Of a DNA stretch of 64,000 bases, positions 51,061 through 61,160 are shown in pieces. Under the pieces are notes generated by a model. It searched no databases. It worked only from the letters and a program-made list of their open reading frames with translations, and was not told the DNA's origin. A program made the position numbers and the translations under genes. Source of the DNA: Pseudomonas mosselii (GTDB lineage: Bacteria; Pseudomonadota; Gammaproteobacteria; Pseudomonadales; Pseudomonadaceae); NCBI RefSeq assembly GCF_003205295.1, contig NZ_QJRP01000005.1, positions 1 to 64,000 on the forward strand, given 5' to 3'. Numbering within the stretch: position 1 is the stretch's first letter; each line of letters begins with the position of its first letter.

Positions 51061-52440
51061 ATGTTGATTCGTACCACCACCACCGCACTGGCCTTGTCCG
51101 TCGGCGCCTTCTGCGCCCTCGCCCAGGCCGAACCGATGAGCCAGGACTTCGTGCCGATCGCGCTCAAGTCCAGCAGCGAGCAGGCCGAGGCCAAGGGCTT
51201 CATCGATGGCCAGAGCCTGTCCGGCAGCACCCGCAACTGGTACGCCCGCGAACGCGCCACCCGCGCGCCGCTGTGGAAGTACACCAAGAGCGACGGTACC
51301 CGCCGCGACACCCACAGCCGTGACAACTGGGTGCAGGGCACCATCCTCAACTACAGCTCGGGCTTCACCGAGGGCACCGTGGGCTTCGCCGTCGAGGCCG
51401 CGGCCTACAACGCCATCGCCCTTGAGCAGGGCCGCGCCGCCGTGGCCGGCCCGAACAACCGCACGCTGACCCACAGCGACGGTGATCCGATCGGCCAGTG
51501 GAGCAAGATGGGCCTGGGCAACGTCAAGGCCCGCATCTCCAACACCACGCTGACCGTGGGCCGCCAATCGGTGGACACACCGATGATCGCCTATATCGGC
51601 AACCGTGCACTGCCTTCGAGCTTCCAGGGCGCGTTCCTGCACAGCGCCGAGTTCGAGAACCTGTCGTTCGACGTGGGTACCTTCGACCGCGTCTCGCCGC
51701 GTACCGAGCAGAGCCTGAGCAAGTTCCGCAGCGAATACGGCAACGGCCGGGAAACCGACCGCGCCAGCACCGTCGGCATCAACTACCAGCCGCTCAAGAG
51801 CCTGACCACCAGCCTCTACGCCACCAAGGTCGAGGACTTCTGGAACCAGTACTACTTCGGCGCCAACCACGTGCTGGGCGACAGCGCGGTGCTGAGCCTG
51901 ACCACCGGTCTGAACTACTACAAGACCGTAGACGAAGGCAGCAAGAAGATGGGCGAGATCGACAACGACACCTATAGCCTGTCGCTCGGCCTGACCCACC
52001 AGGCCCACACCCTCACCGCCTCCTGGCAGCAGGTCAACGGCAACGAGTACTTCGACTACCTGCACGAAACCAACGGCATCTACCTGGCCAACTCCCTGCT
52101 GTCGGACTTCAACGGCCCGAACGAGAAATCCCTGCAGATCAGCTATGTGCTGAACATGGCGCCGTATGGCGTGCCGGGCCTGAAATTCAACGTCTACAAC
52201 GCCCGCGGCTGGGACATCGACGGTACCCACTACAAGGGCACCGCCTATGACGTCCGTGGCCAGAACGGCGAAAACCACTACGAGTGGGGCATCGGCACCA
52301 GCTACGCGGTACAGAGCGGCATGCTGAAGGACACCACCATCCGCGCCACCTATACCGCCCACCGTGCCAGCAAGGCACAGAGCGACGGCAGCCTCGACGA
52401 GTTCCGCGTCGTGACCACCATTCCGTTCAACATCCTCTGA
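51061..52440 (+). CDS. opdP: OprD-family outer-membrane porin (OpdP-like)
   Basis: This is an 18-strand OprD-type substrate-specific porin. The 459-aa protein has a signal peptide ALALSVGAFCALAQA and the family start EAKGFIDGQSLSGSTRNWYARE, and ends in the outer-membrane signature VVTTIPFNIL. Its place inside the dpp operon, between two binding-protein genes, matches P. aeruginosa opdP (glycine-glutamate/dipeptide uptake), so it should bring the same peptides through the outer membrane. Symbol given by context. Confidence 0.9.
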   Translation: MLIRTTTTALALSVGAFCALAQAEPMSQDFVPIALKSSSEQAEAKGFIDGQSLSGSTRNWYARERATRAPLWKYTKSDGTRRDTHSRDNWVQGTILNYSSGFTEGTVGFAVEAAAYNAIALEQGRAAVAGPNNRTLTHSDGDPIGQWSKMGLGNVKARISNTTLTVGRQSVDTPMIAYIGNRALPSSFQGAFLHSAEFENLSFDVGTFDRVSPRTEQSLSKFRSEYGNGRETDRASTVGINYQPLKSLTTSLYATKVEDFWNQYYFGANHVLGDSAVLSLTTGLNYYKTVDEGSKKMGEIDNDTYSLSLGLTHQAHTLTASWQQVNGNEYFDYLHETNGIYLANSLLSDFNGPNEKSLQISYVLNMAPYGVPGLKFNVYNARGWDIDGTHYKGTAYDVRGQNGENHYEWGIGTSYAVQSGMLKDTTIRATYTAHRASKAQSDGSLDEFRVVTTIPFNIL

Positions 52441-52512
52441 CCGTTGGCGCCACGGCCCGACTCCCCACGGGCCGTGGCGGCTACGCTGGAACTAGCACTG
52501 CAGGGAGGTTCC

Positions 52513-54108
52513 ATGAAAATGCTACCGCTACGCGCTGCCTTGGCAGCCGTCATCCTGGGCGCCGCATCGAATCTGGCGGCCAAGCCGCTGGTGGTGTGCA
52601 CCGAAGCCAGCCCGGAAGGCTTCGACATCGTCCAGTACACCACCGCCGTCACCGCCGACGCCACGGCCGAGGCCATCTTCAACCGCCTGGTCGACTTCAA
52701 GCCCGGCACCACCGAGATCCAGCCGGCCCTGGCCAAGAGCTGGGACGTCAGCTCCGACGGGCTGGTCTACACCTTCCACCTGCGCGAAGGTGTCAAGTTC
52801 CACACCACCGACTACTTCAAGCCCACCCGCGACTTCAACGCCGATGACGTGCTGTGGAGCCTGAACCGCCAGTTGAAGAAAGACCACCCGTGGCACGACA
52901 AGACCAGCGTCGGCTACCCCTATTTCGAGAGCATGGCCTTCAAGGACCTGCTCAAGTCGGTCGAAAAGACCGACGACCACACCGTGGTGATCACCCTGAC
53001 CCGCCCGGAAGCGCCCTTCCTGCGCGACCTGGCCATGGCCTTCACCTCGATCTACTCCGCCGAGTACGGCGACCAGTTGCTCAAGGCCGGCAAGACCGGC
53101 GACCTCAACAGCAAGCCGGTCGGTACCGGCCCGTTCGTGTTCCAGCGCTACAACAAGGACGCAAACGTCCGCTACAAGGCCAACCCGGACTACTTCCGCG
53201 GCAAGCCGCCGGCCGACGCGCTGATCTTCGCCATCGCCACCGACAGCAACGTGCGCCTGCAAAAGCTGCGCGCCAACGAGTGCCAGATCGCCCTGTATCC
53301 CAAGCCTGATGACGTGCCAGGCATCAAGACCGATCCGAAACTCAAGGTTGCCGAGATCGAGGCGCTGGTCACCGGCTACATCTCGATGAACACCCAGCAC
53401 AAGTACCTGAGCGACGTGCGCGTGCGCAAGGCGATCGACATGGCCTTCGACCGCCAGACCCACGTCGACCAGCTGTTCGGCAAGGGCAACGCGCTGGTCG
53501 GGGTCAACCCGTACCCGCCGACCATGATCGGCTACAACACCGACAACAAGAACCCGCCCCACGACCTCGACAAGGCCCGTGCCCTGCTCAAGGAAGCCGG
53601 CGTGCCGGAAGGCACGGTGATCACCCTGTTCACCCGCAACGGCGGCGGCCCGACCAACCCCAACCCACGCCTGTCGGCCGAAATGCTCCAATCCGACCTG
53701 GCCAAGATCGGTATCAAGCTCGACATCCGCGTGATGGAATGGGCCGAGATGCTGCGCCGCGCCAAGAAGGGCGAAGCCGACCTGGTGTCGGCGGGCTGGG
53801 CCGGCGACAACGGCGACCCGGACAACTTCCTCACGCCGATGCTCAGCTGCGACGCGGTCAAGAGCGGCGAGAACTATGCGCGCTGGTGCAACCAGAAATT
53901 CCAGGACCTGATCACCCGCGCCCGCGAAGTGATCGACAACGACGAACGCGCCAGGCTCTATAACGAGGCTTTGGCGGTGTACGATGAAGACCAGCCGTGG
54001 ATCAGCATGGCCCACCCGAAGATGTTCACCGCCATGCGCGAGAACGTCGAAGGCTATGTGATCAACCCACTGACCAACAACAACTTCGCCACCACCCAGG
54101 TGAAGTAG
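52513..54108 (+). CDS. dppA: Dipeptide ABC transporter substrate-binding protein (paralogue 3)
   Basis: This is a third SBP_bac_5 gene, 531 aa, with signal peptide RAALAAVILGAASNLA before AKPLVVCTEASPEGFDIVQY. It is more divergent than the first two (LWSLNRQLKKDHPWHD, PTMIGYNTDNKNPPHDLDKA) and is likely the ancestral DppA because it lies directly before dppB. The ATG at 52513 follows GGGAGG. It ends 76 bp before dppB, with a GC hairpin GCCGCCGG/CCGGCGGC (54119-54151) in the gap. Confidence 0.95.
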   Translation: MKMLPLRAALAAVILGAASNLAAKPLVVCTEASPEGFDIVQYTTAVTADATAEAIFNRLVDFKPGTTEIQPALAKSWDVSSDGLVYTFHLREGVKFHTTDYFKPTRDFNADDVLWSLNRQLKKDHPWHDKTSVGYPYFESMAFKDLLKSVEKTDDHTVVITLTRPEAPFLRDLAMAFTSIYSAEYGDQLLKAGKTGDLNSKPVGTGPFVFQRYNKDANVRYKANPDYFRGKPPADALIFAIATDSNVRLQKLRANECQIALYPKPDDVPGIKTDPKLKVAEIEALVTGYISMNTQHKYLSDVRVRKAIDMAFDRQTHVDQLFGKGNALVGVNPYPPTMIGYNTDNKNPPHDLDKARALLKEAGVPEGTVITLFTRNGGGPTNPNPRLSAEMLQSDLAKIGIKLDIRVMEWAEMLRRAKKGEADLVSAGWAGDNGDPDNFLTPMLSCDAVKSGENYARWCNQKFQDLITRAREVIDNDERARLYNEALAVYDEDQPWISMAHPKMFTAMRENVEGYVINPLTNNNFATTQVK

Positions 54109-54184
54109 AACAACAACAGCCGCCGGACCTTGTGCAAGAGGCCCCGGCGGCACGCCGTTACCGGCTGATGAGGTACCCCTGACA

Positions 54185-55195
54185 ATGTTGAGTTTTATTG
54201 CCCGACGCCTGGGTCTGCTGATCCCGACCTTCTTCGGTATCACCCTGCTGACCTTCGCGCTCATACGCCTGATCCCCGGCGACCCGGTCGAAGTGATGAT
54301 GGGTGAGCGCCGTGTCGACCCCGAAATGCACGCCCAGGCCATGGAGCGCCTGGGCCTGAACAAACCGCTGCCGGCCCAGTACCTGGACTATGTCGGCAAG
54401 CTCGCCCAGGGCGACCTGGGCGAATCCCTGCGCACCCGTGAAAGCGTATGGAACGAGTTCCTCACCCTGTTCCCGGCAACACTGGAGCTGGCCATGGCCG
54501 CCCTGCTGTTCGCCGGGGTCATCGGCCTGCTGGCCGGGGTGATCGCCGCGCTCAAGCGCGGCTCGCTGTTCGACCACGGGGTGATGGGCATCTCGCTGGC
54601 CGGCTACTCGATGCCGATCTTCTGGTGGGGCCTGATCCTGATCATGTTCTTCTCGGTGAGCCTGGGCTGGACCCCGGTCTCCGGACGCATCGACCTGCTC
54701 TACGACATCGAGCCGAAAACCGGCTTCATGCTCATCGACACCCTGCTCAGCGATGAGGAAGGCGCGTTCAAGGACGCGGTGATGCACCTGATCCTGCCGG
54801 CCATCGTGCTGGGCACCATCCCGCTGGCGGTGATCGCCCGCATGACCCGTTCGTCGATGCTCGAGGTGCTGCGCGAGGATTACATCCGTACCGCCCGCGC
54901 CAAGGGCCTGTCGCCGTCCCGCGTGGTGTTCATCCACGGCCTGCGCAACGCGCTGATCCCGGTGCTGACCGTGTTCGGCCTGCAGGTCGGCACGCTGCTG
55001 GCCGGCGCCGTGCTCACCGAAACCATCTTCTCCTGGCCGGGCATCGGCAAATGGCTGATCGAAGCCATCGGTGCCCGTGACTACCCCGTGGTCCAGAACG
55101 GCATCCTGTTGATCGCCTGCCTGGTGATCCTGGTCAACTTCGTCGTGGACATCCTCTACGGCCTGGCCAACCCACGCATCCGTCATCAGCGCTGA
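54185..55195 (+). CDS. dppB: Dipeptide ABC transporter permease DppB
   Basis: This is one of two inner-membrane permeases of the dipeptide importer. The 336-aa protein has about six helices, N-terminal LGLLIPTFFGITLLTFALIRLIPGDPVEVMMG, and the EAA coupling loop EVLREDYIRTARAKGLSPSRV. It is 10 bp upstream of dppC. Confidence 0.97.
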   Translation: MLSFIARRLGLLIPTFFGITLLTFALIRLIPGDPVEVMMGERRVDPEMHAQAMERLGLNKPLPAQYLDYVGKLAQGDLGESLRTRESVWNEFLTLFPATLELAMAALLFAGVIGLLAGVIAALKRGSLFDHGVMGISLAGYSMPIFWWGLILIMFFSVSLGWTPVSGRIDLLYDIEPKTGFMLIDTLLSDEEGAFKDAVMHLILPAIVLGTIPLAVIARMTRSSMLEVLREDYIRTARAKGLSPSRVVFIHGLRNALIPVLTVFGLQVGTLLAGAVLTETIFSWPGIGKWLIEAIGARDYPVVQNGILLIACLVILVNFVVDILYGLANPRIRHQR

Positions 55196-55205
55196 GGACT
55201 ACGCC

Positions 55206-56132
55206 ATGACCAGCCCGATTCCGAAATCCGTCACCCCGCCCAGCGCGGTTGACCAAAGCTTGCTCTACCCCTCGCCGTACAAAGAGTTCTGGCAGGCCTT
55301 CTCGCGCAACAAGGGCGCGGTGGCCGGCCTGGCCTTCATGACCCTGGTGGTGTTCTGCGCCCTGTTCGCCCCCTGGGTAGCGCCGCACAACCCCAGCGAG
55401 CAGTACCGCGACTTCCTGCTCACCCCGCCGGTGTGGCTCGAAGGTGGCACCTGGCAGTTCATCCTCGGCACCGACGAACTGGGCCGCGACCTGCTCTCGC
55501 GACTGATCCAGGGCGCCCGCCTGTCGCTGCTGATCGGCCTGTCGTCGGTGGTGATGTCGCTAATCCCGGGTATCCTGCTGGGCCTGCTGGCCGGATTCTT
55601 CCCGCAGATCCTCGGCCCCTCGATCATGCGCCTGATGGACGTGATGCTGGCCTTGCCGTCGCTGCTGCTGGCCGTGGCCATCGTCGCCATCCTCGGCCCT
55701 GGCCTGATCAACACGGTGATCGCCATCGCCATCGTCTCGCTGCCCTCTTACGTGCGCCTGACCCGCGCCGCGGTGATGGGCGAGCTGAACCGCGACTATG
55801 TCACCGCCGCGCGCCTGGCCGGCGCCGGCCTGCCACGCCTGATGTTCGTCACCGTGCTGCCCAACTGCATGGCGCCGCTGATCGTCCAGGCCACCCTGAG
55901 CTTCTCCTCGGCGATCCTCGACGCCGCCGCCCTGGGCTTCCTCGGCCTCGGCGTCCAGCCGCCGACCCCCGAGTGGGGCACCATGCTGGCCTCGGCCCGC
56001 GACTACATCGAGCGCGCCTGGTGGGTGGTGAGCCTGCCCGGCCTGACCATCCTGCTCAGTGTGCTGGCAATCAACCTGATGGGCGACGGCCTGCGCGATG
56101 CGCTGGACCCGAAACTCAAGAACGCCGCCTGA
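55206..56132 (+). CDS. dppC: Dipeptide ABC transporter permease DppC
   Basis: This is the second permease. The 308-aa protein has an OppC_N-type N-terminus ([18 protein letters not shown]), about six helices and the EAA loop [20 protein letters not shown]. It is 10 bp upstream of dppD and part of the dppBCDF core. Confidence 0.97.
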   Translation: MTSPIPKSVTPPSAVDQSLLYPSPYKEFWQAFSRNKGAVAGLAFMTLVVFCALFAPWVAPHNPSEQYRDFLLTPPVWLEGGTWQFILGTDELGRDLLSRLIQGARLSLLIGLSSVVMSLIPGILLGLLAGFFPQILGPSIMRLMDVMLALPSLLLAVAIVAILGPGLINTVIAIAIVSLPSYVRLTRAAVMGELNRDYVTAARLAGAGLPRLMFVTVLPNCMAPLIVQATLSFSSAILDAAALGFLGLGVQPPTPEWGTMLASARDYIERAWWVVSLPGLTILLSVLAINLMGDGLRDALDPKLKNAA

Positions 56133-56142
56133 GGAGAACGCC

Positions 56143-57110
56143 ATGTCACTGTTGCAGATCAACAACCTGAACGTGCGCTTCGGCGACGCCAATGCCATCC
56201 CTGTCGTGGACGGGCTCGACCTGGCTGTGGACGCCGGCGAGATCCTCGCCATCGTCGGCGAGTCCGGCTCGGGCAAGTCCGTCACCATGATGGCCCTGAT
56301 GGGCCTGATCGACGCCCCTGGGCGCATCACCGCCGATACCCTGACGTTCGACGGCATCGACATGCTCAAGCTCAGCGCACGCCAGCGCCGCAAGGTGGTG
56401 GGCAAGGACATCGCCATGGTCTTCCAGGACCCGATGACCGCGCTCAACCCCAGCTATACCGTGGGCTACCAGATCGAGGAAGTGCTGCGCCAGCACCTCG
56501 GCCTGAAGGGCAAGGCCGCGCGCCAGCGTGCCCTGGAGCTGCTGAAGAAGGTCGAAATCCCGGCCGCCGAAAGCCGCCTGGACGCCTACCCGCACCAGCT
56601 GTCCGGCGGCATGAGCCAGCGCGTGGCAATCGCCATGGCCATCGCCGGCGAGCCGAAGCTGCTGATCGCCGACGAACCGACCACTGCCCTGGACGTGACC
56701 ATCCAGGCGCAGATCATGGAACTGCTGGTCAACCTGCAGAAAGAACGCAACATGGCGCTCATTCTCATCACCCACGACCTGGCCGTGGTTGCCGAGACCG
56801 CCAAGCGCGTATGCGTGATGTACGCAGGCCAGGCCGTCGAGGTTGGCCAGGTACCGGAACTGTTCGACATCCCCGCCCACCCGTACAGCGAAGCGCTGCT
56901 GGCGGCCATCCCCGAGCACAGCATCGGCGCCGAGCGCCTGGCGACCCTGCCCGGCATCGTCCCCGGTCGCTACGACCGCCCACAAGGCTGCCTGCTGTCG
57001 CCGCGCTGTCCTTATGTGCAGGAAAGCTGCCGCCGGCAGCGCCCGGCCCTCGACCCCCAGGCCCATAGCCTGGTGCGTTGCTTCTATCCGCTGAACCAGG
57101 AGGTGGCGTG

Positions 57111-57111
<1 letters not shown>
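56143..57111 (+). CDS. dppD: Dipeptide ABC transporter ATPase DppD
   Basis: This is the first of the two ATPases. The 322-aa protein (ATG 56143) has Walker A GESGSGKS (39-46), signature [14 protein letters not shown] and Walker [14 protein letters not shown]. The C-terminal oligopeptide/dipeptide extension keeps a Cys cluster ([14 protein letters not shown], then C near the end), the arrangement reported to bind [4Fe-4S] in a mycobacterial Dpp. It overlaps the dppF ATG by one base. Confidence 0.97.
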
Positions 57112-58079
<968 letters not shown>

Positions 58080-58106
58080 CCTTTAGAATGCTGGGGCCGC
58101 CTTGCG

Positions 58107-58182
58107 GCCCTTTCGCGACACAAGGCCGCTCCTACAGAGGATCGCGTAACCCTGTAGGAGCGGCCTTGTGTCGCGAAAGGGC
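58107..58182. repeat. REP inverted pair with perfect 31-bp arms
   Basis: The left arm 58107-58137 (GCCCTTTCGCGACACAAGGC...) and right arm 58152-58182 are exact reverse complements with a 14-bp spacer, flanked by shorter GGGGCCGC/GCAGCCCC stems. It terminates or stabilises the dpp message. Same class as at 44291 and 22161. Confidence 0.9.
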
Positions 58183-58203
58183 TGCGAAGCAGCCCCGGGG
58201 ATC

Positions 58204-58278
58204 TCAATGCATAAAGAACCAGATCAGGATGATCACCGGAATCGGCACCCCAATCATCCACAGCAGTATCGAGCGCAT
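58204..58278 (-). CDS. 24-aa hydrophobic membrane peptide
   Basis: A tiny open frame reads MRSILLWMIGVPIPVIILIW then FFMH and stop. It is a single hydrophobic helix with a basic N-terminus and a VPIP kink. A strong Shine-Dalgarno (CGAGGAG) sits 7 bp upstream of the ATG at 58278, unusual for a chance frame. It lies alone between the dpp REP pair and the AraC-type gene. I recall similar short peptides in other Pseudomonas genomes but cannot name a characterised one. Function unknown. Confidence 0.7.
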   Translation of the reverse strand: MRSILLWMIGVPIPVIILIWFFMH

Positions 58279-58452
58279 GGCCGTTCTCCTCGTTCGGTGT
58301 TGAACAAAAGAGGTGCACCCTGCATGCCAGCTGTATCAAAAAATTACATACATACAAATCAAAACCTTAGCCGGTAACCGCTCGGGAAAACCGTGCAAAA
58401 TGCCGGATCCGCAGCCTTGCGCCTGGGTTTTCTGCAATGCACTATCAAGCCC

Positions 58453-59262
58453 ATGACCGCCACTCCCCTCCCCGACGGCCCCGGGCAGACCCCGCTCACC
58501 GCCGACACCGTCATGCGCTACCACCTGTGCTGGAAGCATCGCGACCTGGACGGGGTAATGGCCCTTTACCACCCGCATGTCCAGTACCACGATTTCTTCC
58601 AGAACCGCGTGCTCGGCTTCGACGAATTGCGCGATTACGTGAGCGCCTGCCTGCCCCATGAGGCCGGCGAGGACATCGTGCACAGTGACCGTATCCGCGT
58701 CGACGGCTGCACCGCGTTCATCCAGTATCAGGTCACGGTCCAGGGTGGCGAGGGATTGGTGGCGTTCCAGTCCAGCGAGGCGATCACGGTCAGGGAAGGG
58801 CTGATCTGGCGGGTCAACGAATACGCCACCCTGGTACGCCAGGGCGGCACCGCCAGCCTGCCGGGCGGCCCGCGCCCGGCCACCAGCCGCCTGGGCCTGT
58901 CACCGCGCCAGTTGTCGACCATGGCTCAGGACCTGGAGCACTACTTCCAGGGTCAGCGTCCCTACCTCGACCCGGAACTCGACCTGCAGCAGGTCGCCGA
59001 CGCAAGCGGCTACAGCCGCAACCAGATCTCCTACCTGCTCAACCAGGTGCTCGGCCAGAGTTTCTACCGGTACGTGAACCAGGCCCGCCTGCAACACCTG
59101 ATGGCCAGCCTCGCCGACGCCAGTGCGCGCACGCCCATCGACGAACTGGCGTTCAATGCCGGCTTCAACTCGCTGTCGGCCTTCTACAAGTGCTTCCGCG
59201 CGCATACCGGGCTGTCGCCCAAGGCGTATCTGAAGCAAATTTCCCTGCGTGCACGCACGTAA
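58453..59262 (+). CDS. AraC-family regulator with SnoaL-like N-terminal domain
   Basis: In this 269-aa protein residues about 15-125 look like a SnoaL/NTF2-like fold (VMRYHLCWKHRDLDGVMALYHPHVQYHDFF), an uncommon sensor for AraC proteins. Residues about 165-265 are a double HTH (DLQQVADASGYSRNQISYLLNQV, IDELAFNAGFNSLSAFYKCFRAHTGLSPKAY). The ATG at 58453 is used; a GTG at 58393 would add 20 residues. The three genes downstream encode an amine-oxidase-like flavoprotein, a cupin and a polyamine-type binding protein, the likely targets. Confidence 0.88.
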   Translation: MTATPLPDGPGQTPLTADTVMRYHLCWKHRDLDGVMALYHPHVQYHDFFQNRVLGFDELRDYVSACLPHEAGEDIVHSDRIRVDGCTAFIQYQVTVQGGEGLVAFQSSEAITVREGLIWRVNEYATLVRQGGTASLPGGPRPATSRLGLSPRQLSTMAQDLEHYFQGQRPYLDPELDLQQVADASGYSRNQISYLLNQVLGQSFYRYVNQARLQHLMASLADASARTPIDELAFNAGFNSLSAFYKCFRAHTGLSPKAYLKQISLRART

Positions 59263-59326
59263 GACAGCCCCGCCCGCGCTTCACTAGGATCGCCCACAGA
59301 CCCCAGCGAATGTGGAGCCCGACCCG

Positions 59327-60733
59327 ATGCAACCCCTGCGCACGATCAGCCTGTGGATGGACCAGCTCGACGAGCCGCTGTGCGCGCGTCCGGCACTGCG
59401 CCAGGACCTTGACCTCGATGTATGCATCATCGGCGCCGGCTACACCGGCCTGTGGACCGCCTACTACCTCAAGCGCCAGGCGCCGCAGCTGAACATCGCC
59501 GTGATCGAGGCCAATATCGCCGGCTTCGGCGCCTCCGGGCGCAACGGCGGCTGGCTGATGGGCAACCTGCTGGGCGAGGACCGCCTGCTTGCCACGCTCT
59601 CGCCGCAACAGCGGCGTGAAAGCATCGACCTGCTGCACGGCATCCCCGACGAAGTCCACGACGTGCTGCTGCGCGAAGGTATCGCCTGCGACTACCGCAA
59701 GGGCGGCGTGCTCTACTGCGCCGCACGTTACCCGGAACAGGAGCGCAGCCTGCGCGCCTGGCTCGACGACCTCTACCGCCAGGGCATGAACGAAGACGAC
59801 TACCGCTGGTTGCGACCCGAGCAACTGGATGCCCAGTTGAAGGTGAGCAACCCCTACGGCGCCCTCTACAGCCCGCATGTCGCCACGATCCAACCGGCCA
59901 AGTTGGTGCGAGGCCTGGCGCGGACGGTCGAGGCCATGGGCGTGCCGATCTACGAGAACACCCCGGCCATCGACTGGCAGACCGGCGAGGTGCGCACGCC
60001 GCTGGCGCGTATCCGCAGCCACTGGGTGGTGCCGGCCGTCGAAGGCTACGCCGCCAGCCTGCCACCGCTCGGGCGGCACCAGTTGCCGGTGCAGAGCCTG
60101 CTGGTGGCCACCGAGCCACTGCCGGAATCGACCTGGGAACAGATCGGCCTGAGCCAGGGCCAGGCCTTCAGCGAAAGCAGCCGCCAGGTCACCTACGGCC
60201 AGCGCAGCGCCGACAACCGACTGGTGTTCGGCGCCCGCGGCGGCTACCGCTTCGGCGGTCGCCTGCGCGAAGACTTCACCCTCACCGGCAACGAGGTCGA
60301 GCTGCGCCGCTACCTGTTCGGCGAACTGTTCCCGCAGCTCAAGCATGTACGCATCACCCACTCCTGGGGCGGCAACCTGGGCATGGCCCGGCGCTTCCGC
60401 CCGCACATGCTCTGCGACCGCCAGCGCGGCATCGCCTTGTCCGGTGGCTACGGCGGCGAAGGCGTCGGCGCCACCAACCTGGGCGGACGCACCCTGGCCG
60501 CGCTGATCCTCGGCCAGCACAACGCACTCACCGCCCAACCCTGGGTGCACGACAACCGCCCCTTGTCGAGCCTGGCCAGCTGGCCACCGGAGCCCTGCCG
60601 CTGGCTGGGCTACAACGCGATCATCCAGAGTTTCGTCCACGAGGACCGGACCCTCGCCAACCCGGCCAGCGCCCCCTGGCGGCGGCGCCTGGCCAGCGGT
60701 TTGGCCGACTTCATGGAAGGCTTCATGCACTGA
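59327..60733 (+). CDS. FAD-dependent amine oxidoreductase (DAO family)
   Basis: This 468-aa flavoprotein of the D-amino-acid-oxidase/glycine-oxidase fold has the dinucleotide motif IIGAGYTGLWTAYYL (GAGYTG at 36-41) and IEANIAGFGASGRNGGW, the second FAD contact. The C-terminal GGYGGEGVGATNLGGRTLAALILG closes the FAD site. It resembles gamma-glutamylputrescine oxidase-type enzymes. Together with a polyamine SBP downstream this suggests oxidation of an amine, but the substrate is unproven. ATG at 59327 was preferred to GTG at 59312. Confidence 0.85.
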   Translation: MQPLRTISLWMDQLDEPLCARPALRQDLDLDVCIIGAGYTGLWTAYYLKRQAPQLNIAVIEANIAGFGASGRNGGWLMGNLLGEDRLLATLSPQQRRESIDLLHGIPDEVHDVLLREGIACDYRKGGVLYCAARYPEQERSLRAWLDDLYRQGMNEDDYRWLRPEQLDAQLKVSNPYGALYSPHVATIQPAKLVRGLARTVEAMGVPIYENTPAIDWQTGEVRTPLARIRSHWVVPAVEGYAASLPPLGRHQLPVQSLLVATEPLPESTWEQIGLSQGQAFSESSRQVTYGQRSADNRLVFGARGGYRFGGRLREDFTLTGNEVELRRYLFGELFPQLKHVRITHSWGGNLGMARRFRPHMLCDRQRGIALSGGYGGEGVGATNLGGRTLAALILGQHNALTAQPWVHDNRPLSSLASWPPEPCRWLGYNAIIQSFVHEDRTLANPASAPWRRRLASGLADFMEGFMH

Positions 60734-60766
60734 CTTCCCTTCATCACCACACAGGATCCACCGGTC

Positions 60767-61108
60767 ATGAGCATCACCCAGTTCAAGCACACCGACAACG
60801 CCATCCTGGACAGTTCCAACCCGGTCGCCGTGCCCCTCGGCGAGCCGGTCGCGGTCACCTCGGTCACTTGCGTCGAACGCAGTGACGGCGTCGAGACCGG
60901 GATCTGGGAGTGCACGCCGGGACGCTGGCGGCGACAGATCGTGCAGCAGGAGTTTTGCCATTTCATCAAGGGCCGCTGCACCTTCACGCCAGACGGCGGC
61001 GAGCCACTACTCATAGAAGCCGGAGACGCCCTGATGCTACCGGCCAACAGCCTCGGCACCTGGGATATCCAGGAGACCGTGCGCAAGACCTACGTACTGA
61101 TCTTCTGA
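60767..61108 (+). CDS. Cupin-domain protein
   Basis: This is a 113-aa single cupin of the DUF861/(S)-ureidoglycine-type group: GIWECTPGRWRRQIVQQEFCHFIKGRCTFTPDGGEPLLIEAGDALMLPANSLGTWDI is the barrel, split over residues 45-101. Metal-ligand positions are incomplete (E, H in EFCHF; no HxH), so a catalytic role is uncertain. It lies 33 bp after the oxidoreductase and 52 bp before the binding protein; this trio often travels together in Pseudomonas. Confidence 0.82.
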   Translation: MSITQFKHTDNAILDSSNPVAVPLGEPVAVTSVTCVERSDGVETGIWECTPGRWRRQIVQQEFCHFIKGRCTFTPDGGEPLLIEAGDALMLPANSLGTWDIQETVRKTYVLIF

Positions 61109-61160
61109 TCCGCTGATCGCCTGCCTTCGATAACAACAGACAAAGCAAGGTAACCCCGAC

